From assembly GCF_035967765.1 (NCBI RefSeq), contig NZ_JAYWIT010000012.1: 64,000 nt of DNA; one strand, given 5' to 3'. Shown here one piece after another: positions 43,463 through 51,966 of this stretch. The DNA comes from Conexibacter stalactiti. Lineage in GTDB: Bacteria; Actinomycetota; Thermoleophilia; Solirubrobacterales; Solirubrobacteraceae. The notes beneath the pieces are model-generated. The model worked only from the letters and a program-made list of their open reading frames with translations, was not told the origin of the DNA and searched no databases. Numbering within the stretch: position 1 is the first letter of the stretch; each line of letters opens with the position of its first letter. The translations under genes and the position numbers were made by a program.

Positions 43463-43552
43463 CGCAACCGTCCCGGGCTGTGAATGCTCACTGTCTGCTG
43501 AATACAGCGCACACTCTACTCGGGGTGTTGGCGGCGCCGCGCACGCCGCGCG

Positions 43553-45631
43553 TCAGCCGGAGCGACGGGCGGCTCTGACGGCGACGCGCGCGCGGACCGT
43601 GCGCGCGCCGATCGCTCTCGCGACGAGCGTGACGCTGTAGCCGCGACCGGCACGGGCGCCGCGCGCCAGCGCGATCGTCAGCGTGCGGCGCGTGCTGCGG
43701 CCCGGCGCGAGTCTGCCGAGCCGCAGGCAGCGACCGGCCGTGAGCTGGCGGGCGCTGGCACGCGGGCAGAGCGTCACGCCCGTGGCCGCGCGGCCGCCGC
43801 TGTTGCGGACCGTCACGGTCAGCCGCGCTCTGCGGCCGGGTGCGAGCGCGAGCCGCGCCGGCTTGAGCGACAGCGTCAGCGCCGCGGCACGGGGCGTGCC
43901 TCTGCCGCCGCCTCCCCCGCCTGCGCCGCCACCGCCCGTGCCACCGCCTGCGCCGCCACCGCCACCGCCACCGCCATCGCCCGCGCCGCCACCACCGCCA
44001 CCGCCGGTGCCTCCAGTGCCGCCACCATCCCCGCCCGTGCCGCCACCTCTGCCGTCGCCACCGCCACCAGCCGGGCTCGTCGCGGTCCCGGCCAGCGCGA
44101 CCGCCGTGACGGCGGCGCCGGGCGCGTCGGAGGCGATCTGGAGCGCGGCGCCGCGCGCGCCGGCCGCCTGCGGAGCGAACGTCACCGTCACGTCGCAGCT
44201 CTGCCCGGCCGGGATCGGACGGTCGAGGCAGCCGCTGGCGGCGAAGTCACCGGCGTCGGTGCCGGCGACCGTCAGCCCGCTCAGCCGCAGGCCGTGATCG
44301 CCGGGGTTGGAGATCCGCACGGTCGCGTTGGCGGACGCGCCGCCGACCTCACGCGAGCCGAGGTCGAGCGCGGCGGGTGCCTCGATCGCGGGCTCGCTCT
44401 GGTTCGTCATCACGTACAGCCGCGGCGTGCCGATGCCCGTCGCGAGCAGGTCGAGCCGCTGGTCGCCATCGAGGTCGGCGATCGCCGCTGCGTTGAGGTT
44501 CGAAGCGGCTGCGAGCGGCGCGGCCGCGGTCGTCAGGAACCGGCCGGCGCCGTCGCCGTACAGCGGCCAGACGCCGTGGTTCTCCCCGACCGGAAGGGCG
44601 GCGTCGAGGCGGCCGTCGCCGTCGAGGTCGCCGAGCGGCAGCGCGAACACGGCCATCTCGTTGGTCGCGGCCGGGCTCACGAACGACTCCTGCGGCGTGA
44701 CGCGGAAGCTGCCGTCGCCGTTGCCGAGCAGCAGGCCGACCGTCGAGCGTCTGGCGTCACCGCCGCTCGGGATGATCGGCGCGGCGAGGTCGAGACGGCC
44801 GTCGCCGTCGACGTCGCCGGCCGTGAGCGCGAACGTCGCCGAGCCGATGTCGTACGGACTGCTCGCGACTCTCGTGAAGCCGCCCGCGCCGTCGCCGCGC
44901 AGGACCGTGACGACCCCGGGTCTGATGAAGAGGTGCCCGACCGCCGCGTCGAGCTTGCCGTCCCTGTCGAAGTCGGCGACCGCGAGTGCGGCGGGCACGG
45001 CGCCGTCGACCGGCGTGCCGGCGCTGAGCGGCGCCGCGAACGTTCCGTCGCCGGCGCCGGGCAGCACGATCAGCCGCGGACCGAGCCCCGTCTCCAGCAC
45101 CGTGACGAGGTCGAGCTTGCCGTCGCCGGTGACCTCGGCGAGCGCCATGCTGCCCCAGGCGCCGGGCATCGGCACCGTCGTCGTCGGCGCGAAGCCGCCG
45201 TCGCCGTCGCCGAGCAGGACCGCGACCGACGAGCCGCCGTTGCGCGCCTGGAAGGCGACGACGTCGAGGTGGCCGTCGCGGTCGACGTCGGCGACCTTGA
45301 GCGGACCGGCGTCGCTGGCGCCGATCGTGCGCGGGCTGCCGGGCGCCTGCGCGTAGCTGCCGCTGCCCGGATCGCGCAGCAGGATCGAGAGATGGCCCGA
45401 CTGCAGCGCGACGGCGACGTCGGTCCTGCCGTCCTCGTCGAAGTCACCGACGCCGAGCCCGCTCTCGGCGCCGTAGCCGGAGCCGGGCAGCGCGACGGAG
45501 GTCGTCGTGAAGGGGACCGCGGCCTGTGCCGGCGCGGCGGTGGTGAGCGCCAGCGCGACGAGCGCCAGCGCGGCGACAGCGCGCGGGCCAGCCGCAGAGC
45601 GCCGCGGAGGTGTGGTGAGCATCTTTCTCAT
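43553..45631 (-). CDS. Exported FG-GAP/VCBS repeat protein with HYDIN-type and CARDB-like domains
   Basis: A 692-residue exported protein. Signal peptide to about 38. Residues 50-400 carry seven or so FG-GAP units with calcium loops DFDEDGRTD, DVDRDGHLD, DFDRDGKLD, DVDGDGRLD and DLDGDGRLD, a seven-bladed propeller. Residues 410-520 form a choice-of-anchor-D/HYDIN domain (GSREVGGASANATVRISN, CDVTVTFAPQAAG). A glycine-rich stretch (about 525-580) leads to a C-terminal CARDB-type domain. ATGA overlap with the upstream gene. Role probably cell-surface binding; unknown. Confidence 0.82.
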   Translation of the reverse strand: MRKMLTTPPRRSAAGPRAVAALALVALALTTAAPAQAAVPFTTTSVALPGSGYGAESGLGVGDFDEDGRTDVAVALQSGHLSILLRDPGSGSYAQAPGSPRTIGASDAGPLKVADVDRDGHLDVVAFQARNGGSSVAVLLGDGDGGFAPTTTVPMPGAWGSMALAEVTGDGKLDLVTVLETGLGPRLIVLPGAGDGTFAAPLSAGTPVDGAVPAALAVADFDRDGKLDAAVGHLFIRPGVVTVLRGDGAGGFTRVASSPYDIGSATFALTAGDVDGDGRLDLAAPIIPSGGDARRSTVGLLLGNGDGSFRVTPQESFVSPAATNEMAVFALPLGDLDGDGRLDAALPVGENHGVWPLYGDGAGRFLTTAAAPLAAASNLNAAAIADLDGDQRLDLLATGIGTPRLYVMTNQSEPAIEAPAALDLGSREVGGASANATVRISNPGDHGLRLSGLTVAGTDAGDFAASGCLDRPIPAGQSCDVTVTFAPQAAGARGAALQIASDAPGAAVTAVALAGTATSPAGGGGDGRGGGTGGDGGGTGGTGGGGGGGAGDGGGGGGGGAGGGTGGGGAGGGGGGRGTPRAAALTLSLKPARLALAPGRRARLTVTVRNSGGRAATGVTLCPRASARQLTAGRCLRLGRLAPGRSTRRTLTIALARGARAGRGYSVTLVARAIGARTVRARVAVRAARRSG
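43900..44075 (-). repeat. Glycine-rich low-complexity coding repeat
   Basis: CCGCCACCG-type triplet repeats encode a long GGGGAGG/GTGGDGG tract in the exported FG-GAP protein. It is a flexible spacer and prone to slippage. Confidence 0.8.
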
Positions 45632-46770
45632 CGCGCCACCAGCACGCGCAGGAAGCGCCGTTTCGGTGCGGACAGCCTGCCGCCGTCGCCGACCGCGCGG
45701 ACGGTGATGCGATAGAGCGCCGGCTCGAGCCGCAGGTTGAGCGTGAGCCGGCGCGCACCCGCTGCGGCGCGCGCGTTCGTCGCGGCGGCGCGCGGCGCGC
45801 TGGACGCGGCGCGGGCGGCCGCTCCACCGCCGAGGTCGCGCCGCAGCGTCGTGACGGTGCGAAAGCGGCCGTCGAAGCGGCCTCTGCCGCCGGCCGCCGG
45901 GCAGCGCTCCCGCCCGCGCGTGCCGAGCGCCCGTTCGACGCGCACCTGCACGGGACCGGCGTGGGCCGCCGTCAGCTCGACCGCGCCGGCGACGCGACCG
46001 CCCGTCGCGGGGCGCGCGCAGCGCGCGCTGAGCGCGAGCCGCTCGATCGCCGTTCGCGCGGCCGGGGCGACCGGCGCGGCCGGGGGCGCCGCCGCTGTGG
46101 GCGGCGCCCCCGGATCGCCCCGAGGGAGGTCCGGCGCCGGCACGACGGCCGGCGGCGGCCCGGGCTCGGCGGGCGGCTGCTCAGGCGGCATCGAGGGAAC
46201 CTGAGCGACCGTCACCACCGCCGCGTCGGCACAGCCGACCGGCGGCGCCGTGTTGTCGGAGTCGGCGATCGCGACCGTCCAGCGATAGGTGCCGGCCTGC
46301 TCCGGCACGAACGGGCCGGAGGCGTAGCTCCCGGCGCCTGCGGCCGTCAGCGCGACGTATCTGTGGAGGAGCGGTCTGAGCGCGCAGGTCGGATCGTCGG
46401 GGCCGTAGAGCTTGAACTCGACGCCGGTGTCGCCCCAGCCCTGGCAGCGGGTCTGCACCCCACCCGCGGCGAGGCAGGCGGACGCACCCGGCTCGCGCGC
46501 GGCGCCGTCGCCCGCGCCGCGGCCAGCGACCGCGCTCGCGCCGCCGTGCAAGCACCCCCACGCCCGCTTCAGCCCCGCGCACGCGTCGGGGTCTCTCACC
46601 GTCGCGAGCGCCTCGAGCGGCTCCCCGACCAGGGCCTCAGCCTCCGCCGCGACCGACAGCGCCCAGACGCGCGGCGTGACCTCGGCCTGCGCGCCGGCCG
46701 GCGGCGCGAGCGCGAGCGCGCCGGCGAGCGCGAGCGCGGCAGTCGTGAGCGCACGTCTGATCGATCTCAT
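45628..46770 (-). CDS. Exported protein with Ig-like domain and proline hinge
   Basis: A 380-residue exported protein. ATG 46770 with GGAGGGG upstream; signal peptide cut after GAQA. Residues 30-190 form a cysteine-rich Ig-like domain, with GTYRWTVAIADSDN typical of repeated extracellular folds. Residues 195-245 are proline/alanine-rich, residues 250-380 a beta domain ending LRVLVAR, similar to the C-termini of neighbouring exported proteins. Its stop overlaps the start of the FG-GAP gene (ATGA), so the two are co-expressed and may be partners. No enzyme motif seen. Confidence 0.7.
   Translation of the reverse strand: MRSIRRALTTAALALAGALALAPPAGAQAEVTPRVWALSVAAEAEALVGEPLEALATVRDPDACAGLKRAWGCLHGGASAVAGRGAGDGAAREPGASACLAAGGVQTRCQGWGDTGVEFKLYGPDDPTCALRPLLHRYVALTAAGAGSYASGPFVPEQAGTYRWTVAIADSDNTAPPVGCADAAVVTVAQVPSMPPEQPPAEPGPPPAVVPAPDLPRGDPGAPPTAAAPPAAPVAPAARTAIERLALSARCARPATGGRVAGAVELTAAHAGPVQVRVERALGTRGRERCPAAGGRGRFDGRFRTVTTLRRDLGGGAAARAASSAPRAAATNARAAAGARRLTLNLRLEPALYRITVRAVGDGGRLSAPKRRFLRVLVAR
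46080..46113 (-). repeat. Perfect 14-bp inverted repeat inside coding sequence
   Basis: A 14-bp stem (46080-46093 with 46100-46113) and 6-nt loop GCTGTG lies in the proline-rich hinge of the exported protein. It resembles a terminator stem but is intragenic. Confidence 0.75.
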
Positions 46771-46931
46771 CGCAGCCGTCCCCTCCTTGGTCGTGGCACG
46801 ATCCGCTACGACGCCTGTCCGCACAGGCGCCGAAAGCTCTCGGAATCGGTGACGAAGGCCGACTCCGGACAAGCAGCGGGTAGGCTCGTCGCGCGCGGGC
46901 GCGGTGAGGAACCGACCGGCTCGCCGTCGCG

Positions 46932-48890
46932 ATGAACTGGTCTTCCAGCGTACGAACGAAGCACCGTCCGGGCAATGGACCGGCATCCCCGCGCGCTGGG
47001 GACCTAGGTCCCCACCCCGCGGCGGGCGAGCCCGCGGCGCCGAGCGCGCCGGCCGCGTCAGGCGCGACGGCCGCGGCAGACACGACGGCGGCGCCCGCCT
47101 CCCGCGACACGTCCGCGCCCCGCGCTTCGCGCGCCCCGCGCCGCCGCGCGCCCCGCCCCCAGCTCCCCGCGCTGCTGCTGCTGAGCGCGGCCTTCGTCGT
47201 GCTCGGAGCGGTCGAGGCCGCGCTGCTGCTGTCGCAGCCGGCGGCGCCGTGGCAGCTGGTCCTCTTCCCCGTCGCCGCCTGGAGCTGGTTCGCGGCCGGC
47301 GCCGTCGCGGCGCTGCGACGGCCCGGCAACCGCATGGGCGCGATCATGATCGCCGGCGCGCTCGCCTGGATCGTGGCCGGACTCGCGAACGCGCCGATCC
47401 CGGCGCTCGCGGCGGTCGGGCTGGTCGTCGCGCTGCTGCCGCTCGCGCTCGTCGCCCACCTGCTGCACGCCTTCCCGTCCGGGCGCCTGCGCGGCCGCGC
47501 GAGCGGCGCGATCGTCGCCGGCCTCTACGCGACCGCGCTGCTGCTGCACGCGCCGAGCTATCTCTTCCGCCCCGACGGCGCCGGCCAGCCGCTGACCGTC
47601 GCCGAGCGGCCCGACCTCGTGCAGCTCGGCCTGACCGTGCAGGACGCCGTCGGCGCCGGCCTGATGCTCGCGACCGCCGTGCTGCTCGCGCTGCGGCTGC
47701 GCGCCTCCACCCCGGCGCAGCGGCGCGTGCTGCTGCCGCTCGCGCTCTACGGGATCGTCGCGGTCGTGCTCGTGCCGCTGCTCAGTCATCTCGATCGAGC
47801 GCTGCTCGGCGGCGACCAGCTGACGCTGTTCACCGCGCAGGTGCTGCTGCTGAGCCTCGCGCCGGCCGCCTTCGCCGGCGCGATCCTGCGCGGCGGCTTC
47901 GCGCCGACCGCCGGCGTGCGCGAGCTGAGCGCGTGGATCGGCGCCGACGGCGGCGGGCGCGCGACGCTGCGCGACGCGCTCGCGGACGCGCTCGGGGACC
48001 CGTCGGTCGAGCTGGTCGTGTGGGCCGGCGAGCGCGACCGCTGGCTCGGACCGGACGGCAGCCCGGCCGTGCTGCCCGACCCGCGCAGCGGCCGCGGCGT
48101 CGTCGCGGTCGACGCCGACGGCCGCCGCGTCGGGGCGATCGTCTACGACGCCGCGCTGATCGCCGACGCCGCGCCGGTGCGCGAGGCGGCCGCCGTGATC
48201 GCGCTGGCGCTCGACCGCGAGCGGCTGACGGCGGAGCTGATCGCCAGCCGCGAGGGGCTGCGCCGCTCGCGCGCCCGCATCGCGGCGGCGGCCGACGACG
48301 AGCGGCGGCGGATCGCGCGCGACCTCCACGACGGCGTGCAGGGCCGGCTGGTGCTGCTGGCGATGCGCGCCGACGCGCTCGCGCACGGCGCCGGCGACGA
48401 CGCCGCGCTGCGCAGCGACGCGGAGGTCCTGCGCGCGGAGCTGGACGGGGCGCTCGCCGCGCTGCGCGAGCTGGTGCAGGGCGTGCTGCCGGCGGCGCTG
48501 GTCGAGCGCGGCCTCGGTGCCGCCGCCGACGACCTCGCCGACCGCATTCCGCTGCCGACGCGCGTGCTGGCCGGAGACGAGCGCTTCCCGGTCGCGATCG
48601 AGAGCGCCGCCTGGTTCGTGATCGCCGAGGCGCTCGCGAACGCGGTCAAGCACGCGCGGGCGCGGTCGCTGGAGGTGCGCGTCGCGGCGACCGCCGACGG
48701 CCTGCGGGTCGAAGTGCGCGACGACGGCGCCGGCGGCGCGGCCGCGGTCACCGGGACGACCGCGGACGGCGGCGGCTCCGGCCTGCGCGGGCTGGCCGAT
48801 CGCGTCGACGTCGTCGGCGGCCGCCTCGTCGTCGACAGCCCGCCCGGCGGCGGCACGCGGATCGTCGCGGAGTTCCCATGCGCGTCGTGA
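46932..48890 (+). CDS. Sensor histidine kinase (NarL-partner type)
   Basis: A 652-residue kinase. Residues 1-75 are low-complexity and may not all be translated; only the ATG at 46932 is a clear start. Residues 77-320 hold about seven to eight membrane helices. DDERRRIARDLHDGVQGR, with the phosphorylated His near 460, is a HisKA_3 dimerisation motif. The HATPase domain shows EALANAVKHARA, DDGAGG and a glycine-rich GSGLRGLADRV. It phosphorylates the response regulator encoded next, with which it overlaps by 13 nt. The signal sensed is unknown. Confidence 0.9.
   Translation: MNWSSSVRTKHRPGNGPASPRAGDLGPHPAAGEPAAPSAPAASGATAAADTTAAPASRDTSAPRASRAPRRRAPRPQLPALLLLSAAFVVLGAVEAALLLSQPAAPWQLVLFPVAAWSWFAAGAVAALRRPGNRMGAIMIAGALAWIVAGLANAPIPALAAVGLVVALLPLALVAHLLHAFPSGRLRGRASGAIVAGLYATALLLHAPSYLFRPDGAGQPLTVAERPDLVQLGLTVQDAVGAGLMLATAVLLALRLRASTPAQRRVLLPLALYGIVAVVLVPLLSHLDRALLGGDQLTLFTAQVLLLSLAPAAFAGAILRGGFAPTAGVRELSAWIGADGGGRATLRDALADALGDPSVELVVWAGERDRWLGPDGSPAVLPDPRSGRGVVAVDADGRRVGAIVYDAALIADAAPVREAAAVIALALDRERLTAELIASREGLRRSRARIAAAADDERRRIARDLHDGVQGRLVLLAMRADALAHGAGDDAALRSDAEVLRAELDGALAALRELVQGVLPAALVERGLGAAADDLADRIPLPTRVLAGDERFPVAIESAAWFVIAEALANAVKHARARSLEVRVAATADGLRVEVRDDGAGGAAAVTGTTADGGGSGLRGLADRVDVVGGRLVVDSPPGGGTRIVAEFPCAS
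46997..47014. promoter_or_regulatory. Perfect 18-bp palindrome TGGGGACCTAGGTCCCCA
   Basis: It resembles DosR/DevR boxes (GGGAC-N4-GTCCC) and lies in the first 25 codons of the histidine kinase as annotated, or just before its true start. The partner regulator is of the same NarL/DosR class, so autoregulation is possible. Confidence 0.5.
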
Positions 48891-49525
48891 TCGGCGAGGA
48901 CGAGGCGCTGCTGCGCGAGGGGATGTCGCTGCTGCTGGAGCGGGCCGGCTTCGAGGTCGCGGCGACGGCCGGCGACGGCGAGGCGCTCGTGGCGGCGGCC
49001 CGGCGGGAGCGCCCGGAGCTGGTCGTGACCGACATCCGCATGCCGCCGACGCAGAGCGACGAGGGCCTGCGCGCGGCGATCGAGATCCGTGCCGCCCTGC
49101 CGGAGATCGCCGTCCTCGTGCTCTCCCAGCATGCCCAGCGGCGCTACGCGACTGAGCTGCTCGGTCAGCGCGCCGCCGGTGTCGGCTACCTGCTCAAGCA
49201 GCGGATCGCCGACAGCGACGCGTTCCTCGCCGATGTGCGCCGCGTCTGCGACGGCGGGACGGTGCTCGACCCGGAGCTGGTCGGCGTCCTGCTCGGCCGC
49301 GCCCGCCCCGACGACGACCCCTTCCACGACCTCACCGCGCGCCAGCGCGACGTGCTGGCGCTCATGGCCGAGGGCGCCTCCAACGCCGCGATCGCCGAGC
49401 GGCTCGTGATCACCGAGAAGGCGGTCGTCAAGCACGTCTCGCGCATCTACGACCAGCTCGACCTGGTCCCCGGCGCCGCCGAGCACCGCCGTGTGCTCGC
49501 CGTCGTGCGCTACCTGGCCCGCTGA
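48878..49525 (+). CDS. Response regulator, NarL/LuxR type
   Basis: A 215-residue regulator. Receiver domain 1-120 with GEDEALLREG acidic pair, phospho-acceptor D52 in VVTDIRMPP, and lysine in GYLLKQR. LuxR-type helix-turn-helix at 150-210: LTARQRDVLALMAEGASNAA and ITEKAVVKHVSRIYDQL. ATG inside the kinase gene end (13-nt overlap). It probably binds palindromes like TGGAC-N4-GTCCA seen at 33870 and 52793; this link is inferred. Its 3' end overlaps the stop of the opposite-strand gene by 16 nt. Confidence 0.93.
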   Translation: MRVVIGEDEALLREGMSLLLERAGFEVAATAGDGEALVAAARRERPELVVTDIRMPPTQSDEGLRAAIEIRAALPEIAVLVLSQHAQRRYATELLGQRAAGVGYLLKQRIADSDAFLADVRRVCDGGTVLDPELVGVLLGRARPDDDPFHDLTARQRDVLALMAEGASNAAIAERLVITEKAVVKHVSRIYDQLDLVPGAAEHRRVLAVVRYLAR

Positions 49526-51190
49526 GCGGCGGCTTGAGCGGTGCCGAGCAGGTTGTGGACGAGCTGCACCGCGATCGACCCTTCGCCGACGGCCGACGCC
49601 ACGCGCTTCACCGATCCATGCCGCACGTCTCCTGCCGCGAGCACCCCGGGCATGCTCGTCTCCAGCGCGGAGGGCGGGCGCGCGAGCGGCCAGGCGCCGT
49701 GGTCCGGCAGCTCCTCGCCGGTGTAGAGGAACCCGTGGCGGTCACGCGCGATGTCGGCGGGCAGCCAGTCGGTGTGCGGGCGCGCTCCGATCAGCACGAA
49801 GAGCGCGTCGGCGGCGACCGTCTCCTCCTCGCCGTCGCCGTTGCGGAGCACGAGCTGCCGCAGGTGGCCGTCGCCGCTGCCGCCGACGACGGTCGTGCCG
49901 CTGCGCACGTCGATGCTCGGCGTCGCCGCGATCTCCTGCGTGAGGTAGTGCGACATCCCGGCGTCGAGCGACGCCCCGCGCACGACGAGGGTCACGCGAC
50001 GCGCGTAGCGCGCGAGGTACAGCGCGGCCTGCCCCGCCGAGTTCCCGCCGCCCGCGACGAAGACGTCCGCTCCGCTGAGCGCGTGGGCCTCTGAGGCGGG
50101 GCCGCCGTAGAAGACGCCGGCGCCGGTCAGCGCTTCGAGCGCGGGAACGCCCAGGCGGAGGTAGCTGGCGCCGGTGGCGAGGATCACCACCGCGGCGCTG
50201 ACCTGCTTGTCCTCCGTGAGCGAGAGCGTGAGCTGATCCCCGGCGCGACTGAGCGCAGTCACCCGGTGCATGAAGACGAAGCTCGCGCCGAAGGCGGAGG
50301 CCTGCTCGTGGGCCTGCTCGGCCAGCCGGTGCCCGCTCACCCCTCCCGGGAAGCCCAGGTAGTTGCGGATCAGAGCTGGACCTGGCCTGGCCGCCGATGC
50401 CGCGCTCGTCGAGGACGAGCGTGCGCAGCCCTTCGGAGGCACCGTAGACCGCCGCCGACAGGCCCGCAGGTCCCGCCCCCACGATCACGACGTCGAAGTC
50501 GCGCTCGTCGAAGTCGCTCGGAGCGCCGGCGGCCTCCGCGATCTCGGCGTTCGACGGGTCACTCAGCGCGCGCCCGCCCGGCAGCAGCATGACGGCGAGC
50601 TTCACGTCGGGCCCGGCCTGCTCCAGCAGCCTCCTCCCCTCGTCGGAGTCGGCGAGGCAGAAGTCGTGTGGAACCGCGCAGTGCTCGAAGGTCTCGCGCA
50701 GCTCGTACGCCCGCCCCGCCCACTCCTCGCCGACGATGCGGACCGTGTGCGGCACCCTGCGCCGCTCCGTCGCCCATTCGAGCAGGAACGTCGAGATGGC
50801 GTGGTGGAAGACCTCGTCCGGCCAGTCCGCCGGCAGTTGGACGTAGTAGTCGACCCGGCCCAGAGCGATCGCGTCGACGATCGTCTCGGCAGTCGCCCGG
50901 TCGGCCATCGCTCCCCGCTCGACCATCAAGCCGCGCTTCGCGTGCGGATGGAGCTGCCGCGCGCGTTCGAGCAGCCCTCCGCTGATCGCGTCCGGGAGCG
51001 ACTTCGCCGCCAGGACCAAGGCGACGTCGTCCCCCGTATCCGCCAGCTCCGCCAGCGCGTCGAGCGCCTGCTCCGGATCGCTCTCGCTCTCGATCCGGTA
51101 GTCGACGCCGTAGCGCCCGGCGAGCTGAGCCCGGACCGCCTCGAGGGCGTCCGGGTCGCCGTCGATGACGAGGAGGACGGGGAGCGGCAT
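49510..51190 (-). pseudogene. Fused receiver-like/thioredoxin reductase-like protein, frameshifted
   Basis: From ATG 51190 the first frame reads a receiver-like domain (LLVIDGDPDALEAVRAQL), a linker of about 100 residues, and the FAD-binding start VVIVGAGPAGLSAAVYGASEG to GIGGQARSSS. At about 50371-50380 it slips. The other frame continues with IRNYLGFPGGVSGHRLAEQA to VAGGGNSAGQAALYLA and stops at 49510. A 2-nt loss (or 1-nt gain) explains it. Related actinobacterial fusions are about 550 residues. No CxxC redox pair is seen in the reductase part, as in that subfamily. True mutation or sequence error cannot be told. Confidence 0.82.
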
Positions 51191-51260
51191 CGCGAATCTG
51201 CCCTGACCCTAACGCCCCTTTCGCCGGATTTTGGTGAGTATCCGCGGCTTCGCCCCGACG

Positions 51261-51866
51261 CTACGCGGGAACCCCGATCGCGCGCCGCATCGCGCGGCTG
51301 GCACGCGCCGGCGCGTCGTCGTCGCCGAACAGCTGCAGCGCCTGGTTGAGCCCGATCGCGAGCGCGTTGCACTCGAACCAGACCTGCGCCGGGTCGGTCT
51401 CGGCGGGCAGCTGGCCGGCCTCCACCGCGGTTCGCACGTCACGCTCGATGACGGCCCGCCACAGGTTGAGCGCATCGATCACGCGCTCGCGCACCGGCCC
51501 GCTGCGGCCGTCGAACTCCATCGAGGCGGCGGTCAGGAAGCAGCCGCCGGGGAAGATGCCGCTGCGCAGGTGAGCGACCCACGCGTCACAGATCGCCAGC
51601 AGCCGCTCGAGGCCGGCGTCGCGCGCGGCGACCGGCTCCCACACGTCGCGCGTGAAGATCGCGATCGCCTCCTCCAGTGCCGCGAGCTGGAGCCGCTCCT
51701 TCGTGCCGAAGTGGCCGATCACGCCGGCCTTGCTCATCGACAGGTCGCCCGCGAGCCGGCCGATCGTCAGCCCTTCGAGCCCATCGGTGGAGGCAACCGC
51801 GACGGCGCGGGCGACGATCTCCTCACGCGTCTCGCGGGCGGCGGCGGCTGATCGGCGCGGGCTCAT
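51261..51866 (-). CDS. TetR family transcriptional regulator
   Basis: A 201-residue TetR protein: helix-turn-helix at 12-58 (EEIVARAVAVASTDGLEGL, IGRLAGDLSMSKAGVIGHF) and a ligand domain of the TetR_C group with IFPGGCFLTAASMEFDGR. The ATG at 51866 is preferred over an in-frame GTG at 51875 since a TATAGT -10 (51874-51879) would be transcribed from about the ATG. It is divergent from the metallo-beta-lactamase-fold gene, and an AACGATCGTT palindrome lies between -35 and -10. No AGA codons noticed. Confidence 0.92.
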   Translation of the reverse strand: MSPRRSAAAARETREEIVARAVAVASTDGLEGLTIGRLAGDLSMSKAGVIGHFGTKERLQLAALEEAIAIFTRDVWEPVAARDAGLERLLAICDAWVAHLRSGIFPGGCFLTAASMEFDGRSGPVRERVIDALNLWRAVIERDVRTAVEAGQLPAETDPAQVWFECNALAIGLNQALQLFGDDDAPARASRAMRRAIGVPA

Positions 51867-51873
51867 CCTCCGC

Positions 51874-51902
51874 ACTATAGATTACGAACGATCGTTTGCT
51901 AA
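51874..51902 (-). promoter_or_regulatory. TetR promoter with operator in the spacer
   Basis: On the minus strand, TTAGCA (51897-51902), 17-nt spacer, TATAGT (51874-51879). The palindrome AACGATCGTT (51887-51896) fills the spacer. The core resembles operator 2 of the other TetR at 35831. Confidence 0.65.
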
Positions 51903-51966
51903 ATGGCGCGATCGCCGCTCGACGACCGAGCGGACGAGCGCGCCGCGAACCGAGGAGCGAACCACG

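Noticed and set aside
46904..48900. Alternative plus-strand frame through the histidine kinase, running into the response regulator frame
   Set aside because: Composition is Arg/Ala-rich noise until 48878; the kinase motifs are in the other frame.
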